Below the pieces are notes generated by a model, which made no database searches, had not been told where the DNA came from, and saw only the letters and a program-made list of their open reading frames with translations. The translations under genes were made by a program, and so were the position numbers. A DNA stretch of 13,686 nt from positions 1,346,527-1,360,212 of the forward strand of contig CP070642.1 in the NCBI GenBank assembly GCA_020354105.1. Direction: 5' to 3'. The first letter of the stretch is position 1. Each line of letters begins with the position of its first letter. The DNA is from Chloroflexota bacterium (GTDB lineage Bacteria > Chloroflexota > Dehalococcoidia > GIF9 > UBA5629). Below, in pieces: positions 1 to 6,139 of the stretch.

Positions 1-1425
1 CGGATGACTGGGATTTCCGTTACGTGAAAAGGCAATCCAGGCTTCGCTAATTGCCGCTGCCAGCTGGTGTTTTTCAGGTTTGTCACCGGCTAAAGGCACA
101 TCATCAGTATTATCAAAAACGAAGGCAATCTCGGTGCCATGTCCTGCCTTAAGTAGTCCGCCCAAGAAATTAGAAACATAAGTAAAAAGATACATGTAGA
201 CTGAGGCGGTCCCGCCCTGCAATTTGCGTTCTGCTAGCCGTATTGTCGACCGACGGAAAATTTCACTAGGTATACCTGCATACAAATCCCAGGGAGTGTC
301 ATCAGGTCGTGTCTTCTTATAAATACCAAGTATATAGTCTAATTTTTCACCCAACAAAGGTGTCAACCTCTCACGCAACTCCTCTTCAGTTAGTTTGCGA
401 CGCCGTGGGTCTGCAGCTATATAGGTGGCATTCTCATCGCGGGTAGTGCCGAGTATCAGAGGAATATTCGCCGCGGTTGGTGCAGCTATGGGGTCGAACG
501 GGTGGGCCGGTAAATGGTGTCCGTCTACTACCGGCTGCAGCCGCATCAAGTCATTCACTACTCTGCCTGTGAGGCTAACCCTGGGGTTCTCCGAAACATT
601 GTCTGCTGCGAATAATAACTGCTGTGCCGGCATTTGCTGGAGTTTATTTATTTCATTTGCTCTAATACCAAGCTTAGCCAGTAGACGTTCGGCATAGTCT
701 GTAGCATCCTTAGCCTCGACACCACGAATTGCAGGTCCACTCTGAATAATACAACGATGGAACAAATTTTTTGCTGAAGGCATCCCCATCAAAAAACTTA
801 CTTTAGCGCCACCACCTGACTGGCCAAATATCGTCACATTATCTGGATTACCACCAAAGAAACCAATATTATCCTTAATCCACGCTAAAGCAAGAACGAT
901 ATCCAATTCACCAGCGACGCCCGACCCTTTAAATTCTTGACCGGCTATTTCGTCTAGATAAAGGTAACCGAAGACATTCAGGCGGTGATTAACTGAGACG
1001 ACTACGATATTGCCACGTCTTGATAGGTTAGCGCCATTATACATGGTCTCTGAAGCAGCACCACCATAATGACCACGGCCATGCAGCCATACCATCACAG
1101 GACGCTTCCCGCCGTCATTTATTCCCGGTGTCCAGACGTTCAAGACCAGGCAATTTTCGCTCTGCGGCAGATATCTAATATGTCCTTCTGTGCGTGCGTT
1201 TGCATAATTCCGGGATTCATCGACAAGGAAACCTGTCTGATAACAGATGGGACCAAAGTCGCCTCCATATCTTACACCAGCCCAAGGCTCGACAGGCTTC
1301 GGTGGTAAAAATCGTTTGTTACCACTTGTCGAGGCACCGTAGGGAATGCCCTTAAAGGATAGAACATCCCGTTCCCTCATTCCGCTAACTTTTCCCGCTC
1401 TAGTTTCAGCAATGATTTCTTCCAT
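1..1425 (-). CDS. Carboxylesterase type B, C-terminus cut by window edge
   Basis: Serine hydrolase of the type-B carboxylesterase (cholinesterase-like, alpha/beta-hydrolase) family, expected to cleave carboxylic esters. 475 codons are open from an ATG at 1425 to the left edge with no stop; the usual family length is about 500, so roughly the last 30-50 residues are missing. Visible landmarks: an oxyanion-hole segment HGRGHYGG from about residue 115, the nucleophile elbow FGQSGGGA with Ser203, a probable acidic triad residue Glu331 in TTRDEN, and the catalytic His429 in GHGTEIAFVF. The spacing of the three matches the family. An AGGAG at 1430-1434 sits four bases before the ATG and fixes the start. 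No signal peptide is seen, so it is probably cytoplasmic. It is divergent from the methyltransferase. The true substrate cannot be read from sequence. Confidence 0.93.
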   Translation of the reverse strand, partial: MEEIIAETRAGKVSGMRERDVLSFKGIPYGASTSGNKRFLPPKPVEPWAGVRYGGDFGPICYQTGFLVDESRNYANARTEGHIRYLPQSENCLVLNVWTPGINDGGKRPVMVWLHGRGHYGGAASETMYNGANLSRRGNIVVVSVNHRLNVFGYLYLDEIAGQEFKGSGVAGELDIVLALAWIKDNIGFFGGNPDNVTIFGQSGGGAKVSFLMGMPSAKNLFHRCIIQSGPAIRGVEAKDATDYAERLLAKLGIRANEINKLQQMPAQQLLFAADNVSENPRVSLTGRVVNDLMRLQPVVDGHHLPAHPFDPIAAPTAANIPLILGTTRDENATYIAADPRRRKLTEEELRERLTPLLGEKLDYILGIYKKTRPDDTPWDLYAGIPSEIFRRSTIRLAERKLQGGTASVYMYLFTYVSNFLGGLLKAGHGTEIAFVFDNTDDVPLAGDKPEKHQLAAAISEAWIAFSRNGNPSHP

Positions 1426-1711
1426 CTTACTCCTGACTAAAAACGTAATTTTTGAACTAAATCTATACGCTGCTAGTAAATTATTTAATCGCCATTCAGA
1501 TTTTACATATAACATCCACACCTATGCAACGTGGTTGATAACAAACGTTACTAACGCCAGGGAATATGTTGACAAATACTGACTACAGAATAGACAATGG
1601 TGATGGGGGACAGTACTGTACAATACGCAGAACCAGAACATTCGAGATGGTATTTTGTCTGTAATTAAAAAATAGTTTTACGTGAAGTATTGTTATCATA
1701 ACTGAGAAACA
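1426..1711. promoter_or_regulatory. Divergent intergenic region between esterase and methyltransferase
   Basis: 286 bp, A+T rich, with no convincing gene. It must hold both divergent promoters. On the plus strand a perfect TTGACA lies at 1569-1574, with only a poor -10 (TAGACA, 1591-1596) at 16-base spacing. On the minus strand a TAAAAT follows a TTGCAT at about 18 bases. A perfect 10-bp palindrome, ACAGTACTGT, lies at 1610-1619 and could be an operator half or chance. None of these is strong enough for a firm promoter call. Confidence 0.35.
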
Positions 1712-2551
1712 ATGTTTGAAGAGCTTGAAGAAATAAATCTACGCCCCAAGCCGTTTGAGTTCTATACGACAAGTGATCTGTGGACAGATGAATATATATC
1801 GAAGCAAATGCTTGTTAGTCATCTAAATGGTGAAAATGATCGCGCATCAAGAAATACGAAATTCATAAACCGCTCTGTTAACTGGATATCCTCATTTTTT
1901 AAAATCGGTGCCGGCACAAAAATTGCCGATTTTGGCTGTGGTCCAGGATTATACACTGCCAGACTTGCTAAAATGCAGGCTGACGTGACAGGGATAGACT
2001 TTTCAACTAGGTCTATCCAGTATGCAAAAGATACAGCTGCTAATGAGAACCTCCCGATAAAATACGTGAATCAAAATTACCTGGAATATGAGACGGATGA
2101 ACATTTTAATCTTATTCTTTTGATATATCATGATTTTGGTGTCTTAAGCCCATCGCAGAGAAATTTATTATTAGCCAAATTCCATAATTTTCTGAAAACC
2201 GATGGATTTGTTCTTCTTGATGTTCCATCGCTAAAGGCATTTGAGAAACGAAAAGAAGCAACTGTTTATAAAGTAAATCTTGAAAACCACTTCTGGTCTC
2301 CAAATAAGTACCATGGATTTCTGAATACGTTTAAATATGAGGAGGAAAAAGTAATACTTGATAAATATACTATTGTTGAAGCTAGCCGCACACAAGTCAT
2401 CTATATTTGGCAGCAATATTACAGTCCCGAGATGTTAGAGAAAGAATTTGCATCATGCGGGCTAAAAATAAATAATCTTTTCTCAGATGTTACAGGCTCT
2501 AAATTTAATTCAAAAAACGAAGAGTTTGCGGTTGTTGCCCAAAAAAAATAG
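1712..2551 (+). CDS. Class I SAM-dependent methyltransferase
   Basis: 279 residues. The Rossmann-fold methyltransferase core begins near residue 70. Motif I is IADFGCGPG (71-79), which binds S-adenosylmethionine. The acidic residue after strand 2 is Asp96 in TGIDFS, and an LLIYHDFG segment (about 136-143) occupies the motif IV position. Residues 1-65 form an N-terminal extension, and the C-terminal half (about 175-279) is a substrate-recognition part I do not recognise. The acceptor is unknown; a small molecule is as likely as a macromolecule. No clear Shine-Dalgarno precedes the ATG (only GAGAA). The codons are visibly more A+T rich than in the operon at 7075-10754, as in the lipoprotein gene nearby, which would fit acquisition from elsewhere. 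No gene beside it suggests a pathway. Confidence 0.88.
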   Translation: MFEELEEINLRPKPFEFYTTSDLWTDEYISKQMLVSHLNGENDRASRNTKFINRSVNWISSFFKIGAGTKIADFGCGPGLYTARLAKMQADVTGIDFSTRSIQYAKDTAANENLPIKYVNQNYLEYETDEHFNLILLIYHDFGVLSPSQRNLLLAKFHNFLKTDGFVLLDVPSLKAFEKRKEATVYKVNLENHFWSPNKYHGFLNTFKYEEEKVILDKYTIVEASRTQVIYIWQQYYSPEMLEKEFASCGLKINNLFSDVTGSKFNSKNEEFAVVAQKK

Positions 2552-2576
2552 TTATTTCAATATGCTATAGCTTGAG

Positions 2577-2595
2577 CTCTGTTTATTGTGCAGAG
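2577..2595 (+). terminator. Weak hairpin after the methyltransferase
   Basis: CTCTG (2577-2581) pairs with CAGAG (2591-2595) across a nine-base loop, about 25 bases after the methyltransferase stop, followed by a broken T-rich stretch (TCGTTATTTT). The stem is short, so this is only a candidate terminator. Confidence 0.25.
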
Positions 2596-2615
2596 TCGTT
2601 ATTTTGAGGCTAAAA

Positions 2616-2688
2616 TGGTGGAGATAGGGGGATTCGAACCCCCGACCTCCGCGATGCGAATGCGGCGCTATCCCTTAAATAGAACCCC
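2616..2688 (-). pseudogene. Truncated/decayed tRNA-Ala(CGC) copy (possible att site)
   Basis: On the minus strand this carries an intact 3' half: acceptor 3' strand with encoded CCA, T arm with GTTCGAAT loop, and the CGC anticodon loop. The 5' half is broken. The sequence after GGGG diverges, the acceptor has two mismatches, the D stem no longer pairs, and it is three bases shorter than the intact gene. The anticodon-stem closing pair has also become A-C (T at 2661 against C at 4442). No promoter resembling that of the intact gene is found upstream. It is not expected to give a working tRNA. Confidence 0.8.
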
Positions 2689-2827
2689 AGAATGCCAAGT
2701 CCTACTTAATTTAGATGTGCTTATCGTGATTTTCGTCTTGTTTGTGGCGAAAATGTGTTCAGCTGCTTTCTTAAGAGATATTCTCATTGTATTTGGAGTT
2801 AGTAAATTTCCCCTGATCTCTAAACGA

Positions 2828-2842
2828 GCATAGATACTATGC
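2828..2842. repeat. Short perfect inverted repeat GCATAG-ATA-CTATGC
   Basis: A six-base perfect stem with a three-base loop, 44 bases beyond the lipoprotein stop (minus-strand sense). No T-run follows it on either strand, so it is a poor terminator. The same half-site occurs in the inverted repeat at 4345-4384. The stretch 2689-2886 otherwise holds only another weak hairpin (ATTTTCG pairing with CGAAAAT) and no supportable gene. Confidence 0.4.
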
Positions 2843-2886
2843 GACTACAAAATAGACCTTGCTATCAAAGAATTTCTTAAAAAACG

Positions 2887-3912
2887 TCACTCTATATTGG
2901 GAAACTGTTCCTCACTCAGGTCTTCAGTTTCTGCGGTACCACCGACGACCGAATGCAAAGTTATATCCCACGTGGTGTAAACATCTTCAGTTTCCTCAAA
3001 TTGGAGTTCGTCTTTAAATCGCTCATATATTGTTTTCCCCATGAATTTTTTCTCATCATTATCCCAGTCTTCTCCATGACTGAAATAAATGATATAGGCT
3101 CCGTCTCTAATTCCTTTTATAGTGCAGGAAGCATTAGATCGAATATATAATGCTATTAGAGGAGTCCGTGGTGTTTTAGAGTCAACAAGAATTACAACTG
3201 CATCCAAATCCAGCCCATTTTCAATCGTTAGCTCACCCAATCCTCCACTCAACTTTTTCTGAAGGAATGTCCCGTTGGGTAATCTGACAGGCTGGATTAT
3301 TTTAATGGCATCTCTTACCTCATTTATTTCAATTTCATATGTCCCTGGAGAGTTTCTGGATAATATAAAGGAAATTATCTCTTTGGCTCCGCCATCCAAG
3401 ACAGTTTGCTTTGTCTCTATAATTTCTCGATCTATTGTTAGAGAAGCTGAATAAGTTCCTTCAGCCTCTCCTAGGTTTTGAACCTCAATTTTTATTTCGA
3501 CATTTTCCCCCACCTTAGCCGGATTTGGAGTAATGCTGTGGCTAGTAATTACGAATTCGGCAGGCTTTAAAACTTTCAGCGTATTCGTCAGACTTCCAAG
3601 CGAAATCTTGTAGGTACCAGTCATACTTTCGATGAGTTGGAACGATATATCCTGTTTGGCTCCAGCAGTTAGGAAAATATCTTTGGCTTCTACTTCTGCT
3701 CCGTTGACTAATAGGACTGCGTGGTATTTTCCATCAGTTTTGCCGATATTTTCTACAGTTGCTTCTATTGTAATTCTCTCACCGGCAGCGATTTCCTCCG
3801 GCGTAATATCTAGAGATATAACTTCAAACCGGGCTGGAGTTTTGCAAGCCACAGAGAGAATAAGTGCACCTAGCACTAGTATAATTGTGAGGCCAAAAAT
3901 GCACTTTTTCAT
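2887..3912 (-). CDS. CARDB-repeat lipoprotein, two Ig-like domains plus uncharacterised C-terminal domain
   Basis: Predicted exported, probably lipid-anchored protein of 341 residues. Starting at the ATG at 3912 gives MKKCIFGL, a hydrophobic stretch, and LSVAC as an imperfect lipobox (Cys23). An upstream in-frame GTG at 3960 would add 16 residues, but it lies immediately beside a TATAAT (3963-3968), so the ATG is preferred. No strong Shine-Dalgarno precedes it. Two tandem CARDB-like (cell-adhesion-type beta-sandwich) repeats span about 28-116 and 117-207; each starts with F-V-ISxxITP and ends with GTYxI. The last 130 residues form a separate domain with an ELTIENGLDLDAVVIL segment and an acidic YFSHGEDWDNDEKKF segment; its function is unknown to me. 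It is alone between the tRNA-Ala gene and the tRNA remnant. A surface binding or scaffold role is plausible but unproven. Confidence 0.85.
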   Translation of the reverse strand: MKKCIFGLTIILVLGALILSVACKTPARFEVISLDITPEEIAAGERITIEATVENIGKTDGKYHAVLLVNGAEVEAKDIFLTAGAKQDISFQLIESMTGTYKISLGSLTNTLKVLKPAEFVITSHSITPNPAKVGENVEIKIEVQNLGEAEGTYSASLTIDREIIETKQTVLDGGAKEIISFILSRNSPGTYEIEINEVRDAIKIIQPVRLPNGTFLQKKLSGGLGELTIENGLDLDAVVILVDSKTPRTPLIALYIRSNASCTIKGIRDGAYIIYFSHGEDWDNDEKKFMGKTIYERFKDELQFEETEDVYTTWDITLHSVVGGTAETEDLSEEQFPNIE

Positions 3913-3962
3913 TACGACTTGGCAGAATTTAGTATCTTTTGCCTGTAACAATAGAGGCACGA

Positions 3963-3968
3963 ATTATA
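3963..3968 (-). promoter_or_regulatory. Candidate -10 box for the CARDB lipoprotein gene
   Basis: A perfect TATAAT on the minus strand, 50 bases before the preferred ATG at 3912. No good -35 lies 16-18 bases upstream. If used, transcription would start near 3956, which excludes the GTG at 3960 as a translation start. Confidence 0.35.
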
Positions 3969-3977
3969 CCTAGAAAA

Positions 3978-4177
3978 CTAACTGGCCCTGGTGTCCATAT
4001 CACGTACATGCTTTTCGTTATGGAGCATGTCTATTAAAAAGCAAAAAATGATCACCTGGGTGGTCGGTTTCACCATTGGCTCCGTAGCGTCACAGGGTGA
4101 CCAATATCTCAAGCACTACTTCATTGCCCCCACCTCAATAATGTTTTGTCAGCACAATATCAGGGGTCTAAACTTTT
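3978..4177 (-). other. Leader with broken small reading frame and potential RNA structure
   Basis: Transcribed region expected from the strong promoter at 4184-4211. GAGGTGGGGG precedes an ATG, but the frame reads Met-Lys-TAG. The same frame then stays open for 46 codons to a TAG at 3978-3980. Within it, an ATG at 4076 preceded by GGAG would give a 32-residue peptide starting MVKPTTQVIIFCF. It may be the decayed 5' end of a gene or a non-coding leader. Potential structure: a 7-bp stem between 4096-4102 and 4050-4056 followed by six T (4043-4048), a competing local hairpin GTCAC-CCT-GTGAC, and a 7-bp hairpin at 4006-4030. I cannot match it to a known riboswitch. In the rest of 3961-4396 I see only the promoter and the inverted repeat listed separately. 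Confidence 0.4.
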
Positions 4178-4183
4178 GCCTCT

Positions 4184-4211
4184 AGTATATCAGCACACGA
4201 CCGTTTGTCAA
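4184..4211 (-). promoter_or_regulatory. Strong sigma-70-type promoter reading toward the lipoprotein gene
   Basis: On the minus strand TTGACA (4211-4206) and TATACT (4189-4184) are separated by 16 bases: a perfect -35 and a 5/6 -10. Predicted start is near 4177, giving a 265-base leader before the lipoprotein ATG, or directly driving the broken reading frame next to it. Confidence 0.6.
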
Positions 4212-4344
4212 TATCCTAATCTCAGCGATATACATGTTAAAACAATAAGCTGCTAGAATATACAACAGAACAAGTTTATGTAGCTAATAGATATCGTTGC
4301 ACTAAAGTCAGTTATGCGCAATCGTATTTCTTCACATGGGTTGA

Positions 4345-4384
4345 GGCATAGATAAATATATGGAAAGAAGTAGTAAGCTATGCC
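4345..4384. repeat. Inverted repeat GGCATAG ... CTATGCC beside the tRNA-Ala 3' end
   Basis: Perfect 7-base arms at 4345-4351 and 4378-4384, separated by 26 bases, 13 bases from the tRNA CCA end. No T-run follows, so it is not a typical terminator. It shares the GCATAG half-site with the repeat at 2828-2842. Confidence 0.4.
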
Positions 4385-4396
4385 TATTGGTACGAC

Positions 4397-4472
4397 TGGT
4401 GGAGATAGGGGGATTCGAACCCCCGACCTCCGCGATGCGAACGCGGCGCTCTCCCTATTGAGCTATATCCCC
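4397..4472 (-). tRNA. tRNA-Ala (anticodon CGC)
   Basis: A full 76-base cloverleaf on the minus strand, with CCA encoded. The acceptor GGGGATA pairs with TATCTCC (one G-U pair), the D stem is GCTC/GAGC, the anticodon stem CCGCG/CGCGG encloses loop TTCGCAT with CGC at the anticodon, and the T stem GGGGG/CCCCC has the loop TTCGAAT. It reads the GCG alanine codon. Discriminator base is A73. A clear promoter lies just upstream (4483-4511). Its 3' 45 bases are duplicated at 2616-2660. Confidence 0.97.
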
Positions 4473-4482
4473 TTACGAAGCA

Positions 4483-4511
4483 ATACTAACAAAGGCTGTA
4501 TGTTTGGTCAA
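4483..4511 (-). promoter_or_regulatory. Promoter of tRNA-Ala
   Basis: Minus-strand TTGACC (4511-4506) and TAGTAT (4488-4483) with exactly 17 bases between them. The predicted start is within a few bases of the tRNA 5' end at 4472, which supports the call. Confidence 0.6.
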
Positions 4512-4571
4512 GCTGGATGAGGTCGGTGTCTCGCTTTCGCAACCACATCGGCTCAGGCTTGCTCAGTGAAA

Positions 4572-5315
4572 TTACTCACCCTCAGGCAATACTAGATAGA
4601 ACTTTGAGGTATAATCAATTTTGGCTTTTGCGCTATTTATCTTGCAGTCAAGCAAATGCCCTCCAGCCATCCTGTCGGCGGTTATAAAGTGGAAATGATA
4701 ACCCGGTGCGTTTATTCCCTCCATATAAGCCGGACACCAGAATCCCACCAGAGTACCCGCAAAACCATGAAATTCAAATAGCCTTTCTCCTTTCAAGGCT
4801 TCATCAAGGGGTGGATACGGTTTACTCTGTGCAGGGACGCTTCTCGCCTTGATATATGGGAAAATGCCTTCAATTTTGATGGCGTAAAAGATGTCTCTGT
4901 TTGACAATATGCCATCCAATTGTTGCTTTAATTGCTCGTAATCCGACACCTCATCTAACGAAACAGTCTTGTCTGGCTCAAAGAACGTCACAACAGCAAA
5001 CGGTGTTTCCATCGAACCATCGACAGGATGTGCTATACCGTCCACCTTTATTTGATAGAATTCACTTTCCAGGGCAATCATCTCTCCATCAAGACTATCA
5101 AAGGTGCCTAGTCCGAAATCACCGTGTTTTTCCAGTTCTTCGTATGTTAAGTCACCATCGTAATCACCTTCTGAAAGAGTGCTTAACATCGATGTCTGGA
5201 ACAAGACGTCATTGTCTGTTATCGAATCTGGACATTCTGTTGAAGCCGAACAGCCTGGTATACCGATAGTTGCAACTAACAGAGACAGTAACAGTGTTAA
5301 ATATATTCTCCGCAT
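4572..5315 (-). CDS. Acetolactate decarboxylase, predicted lipoprotein
   Basis: Alpha-acetolactate decarboxylase (EC 4.1.1.5): (S)-2-acetolactate to (R)-acetoin plus CO2, zinc-dependent. The start at ATG 5315 is fixed by GGAGGT at 5320-5325, four bases away; an in-frame TTG at 5327 overlaps that ribosome site. The 247 residues open with MRRIYLTLLL, a hydrophobic core and lipobox IPGC (Cys22), so it should be exported and lipid-anchored. Family landmarks follow: LFQTSMLSTLSEGDYDG (38-54), ELEKHGDFGLGTFDSLDGE (60-78), ETPFAVVTFF (103-112), Arg158 in KARSVP, and the zinc site PGYHFHF with His207 and His209, then GGH with His220. It ends soon after the last strand (LVLPEGE), perhaps slightly shorter than typical. 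Exported forms are known, for example in Brevibacillus brevis. No acetolactate synthase or acetoin gene is beside it, so substrate supply is unclear. Confidence 0.9.
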   Translation of the reverse strand: MRRIYLTLLLSLLVATIGIPGCSASTECPDSITDNDVLFQTSMLSTLSEGDYDGDLTYEELEKHGDFGLGTFDSLDGEMIALESEFYQIKVDGIAHPVDGSMETPFAVVTFFEPDKTVSLDEVSDYEQLKQQLDGILSNRDIFYAIKIEGIFPYIKARSVPAQSKPYPPLDEALKGERLFEFHGFAGTLVGFWCPAYMEGINAPGYHFHFITADRMAGGHLLDCKINSAKAKIDYTSKFYLVLPEGE

Positions 5316-5391
5316 AATTACCTCCAAGTGTTATGTCAACTACGAAGATGATGGAGTAATTTGTATTCCGGGGTCCAGTAGCCTTAACTGA

Positions 5392-5417
5392 AGTTTCTCT
5401 CTATATTGGAGAGAACT
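5392..5417. other. Hairpin between acyl-CoA synthetase beta and acetolactate decarboxylase genes
   Basis: AGTTTCTCTC (5392-5401) pairs with GAGAGAACT (5409-5417) as nine base pairs with one bulged base and a seven-base loop. There is no T-run on either side, so it could be an RNA-processing or weak termination structure between the two minus-strand genes. Confidence 0.4.
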
Positions 5418-5431
5418 GGTGGCTTATAAAT

Positions 5432-5448
5432 CCGCTTTTAAGAAGCGG
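5432..5448 (-). terminator. Hairpin overlapping the stop codon of the ATP-grasp gene
   Basis: CCGCTT and AAGCGG form a perfect 6-bp stem whose five-base loop holds most of the TAA stop (5438-5440). ATTTATAA follows on the minus strand, so any termination would be weak. Confidence 0.35.
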
Positions 5449-6139
5449 GTTCTAGTATTACCCTGGCGTCGACTGCCACTGCCTTGTTTTTATAAGCAAA
5501 TATAGGGTTGAGGTCCAGCTCTTTTATCTCAGGATTCTTATCAACAAAATCAGAAACCTTCAGCATCAAGTCTTCCAGGAAGGGAACATCAGCCGGCTCT
5601 TGCCCTCGATAACCTTCAAGCAAAGGATAGCCTTTTATCTCCTTTATCATTTCATGGGCATCTCTTTTCGTTAATGGGACTATCCTGAAGGAAACGTCTT
5701 TCAGCACCTCAACCAATATACCGCCCAGACCGAACATCAATACCGGACCGAACTGGGCATCTTTGGTCATGCCAATGATAACTTCTACCCCGGGGCGAGC
5801 CATTTTTTGTACTGATATACCTTCTACTTTTGCCTTTGGGTGGTGTTTCTTAATCGCAGCGATAATTTCACTATAAGCTTTGCCTACCTGAGTCGTGTTG
5901 GTCAAGCCCAATTTGACACCGCCAGAATCACTCTTATGAAGGACATCGGGCGAGACTATTTTCAATACCACAGGAAAGCCCGTCTTCTTGCTCAGTGAAA
6001 CAGCTTCAGTTTTTGTCTGCGCCAGCTTTGATTCGACGACAGGTATGCCTGCCTCTTTCAATAACTCCTTCGACTCAATCTCAGTCAATTGTGTCCTTTT
6101 TTCTTTTCTGGCTTGCTTTAGTATGTCATTTTTGGTCAT
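5438..6139 (-). CDS. ADP-forming acyl-CoA synthetase, beta (ATP-grasp) subunit
   Basis: Beta subunit of an NDP-forming acetate/acyl-CoA ligase, which makes ATP from ADP, phosphate and acyl-CoA, with release of the acid. The 233 residues match the usual stand-alone beta subunit. Seen: ESKELLKEAGIPV (22-34) opening the ATP-grasp domain, the HKSDSGGV signature (68-75) with the conserved His68, FGLGGILVEVLKDVSFR (136-152), and ELDLNP (207-212) with a conserved Asp. GGGGGAG five bases before the ATG sets the start. The alpha (CoA-binding) subunit that carries the phosphorylated histidine is absent from the window; it is neither fused nor adjacent. The acyl specificity (acetate, propionate, branched or aryl) cannot be read from this subunit. 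It shares strand with the acetolactate decarboxylase gene 122 bases downstream, with hairpins between, so co-transcription is uncertain. Confidence 0.92.
   Translation of the reverse strand: MTKNDILKQARKEKRTQLTEIESKELLKEAGIPVVESKLAQTKTEAVSLSKKTGFPVVLKIVSPDVLHKSDSGGVKLGLTNTTQVGKAYSEIIAAIKKHHPKAKVEGISVQKMARPGVEVIIGMTKDAQFGPVLMFGLGGILVEVLKDVSFRIVPLTKRDAHEMIKEIKGYPLLEGYRGQEPADVPFLEDLMLKVSDFVDKNPEIKELDLNPIFAYKNKAVAVDARVILEPAS

Larger units (their letters stand above)
2616..4472. mobile_element. Putative remnant islet bounded by tRNA-Ala 3'-end direct repeats
   Basis: The 3' 45 bases of the tRNA-Ala gene (4397-4441) occur again without mismatch at 2616-2660, in the same orientation and 1781 bases away. 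The intact tRNA is at the high-coordinate end and the broken copy at the far end, downstream of the tRNA 3' terminus. This is the layout left when a tyrosine-recombinase element integrates into a tRNA gene. The repeat starts exactly at the CCA end. Inside are one lipoprotein gene and unexplained leader sequence. There is no integrase, replication or transfer gene, so if it is an element it is a remnant or a passenger that needs help in trans. Tandem tRNA duplication followed by decay explains the repeat equally well. Confidence 0.3.

Noticed and set aside
2616..2688. A second functional tRNA-Ala gene
   Set aside because: The D stem, part of the acceptor stem and one anticodon-stem pair are broken, and no promoter is seen.
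2588..2833. An 81-codon plus-strand reading frame containing GGFEPPTSAM
   Set aside because: It reads antisense through the tRNA-Ala remnant; this peptide string is a familiar artefact of tRNA antisense translation, and the frame has no family features.
3991..4185. A 64-codon plus-strand reading frame in the lipoprotein leader
   Set aside because: It runs opposite to a strong minus-strand promoter, lacks a ribosome site and shows no recognisable protein pattern.
4345..4384. Terminator for tRNA-Ala
   Set aside because: The inverted repeat has a 26-base spacer and no following T-run on the minus strand.
4901..5391. Plus-strand reading frames of 122 and 70 codons
   Set aside because: The first lies wholly opposite the acetolactate decarboxylase gene; the second covers its 5' end and leader and shows no protein-like features of its own.
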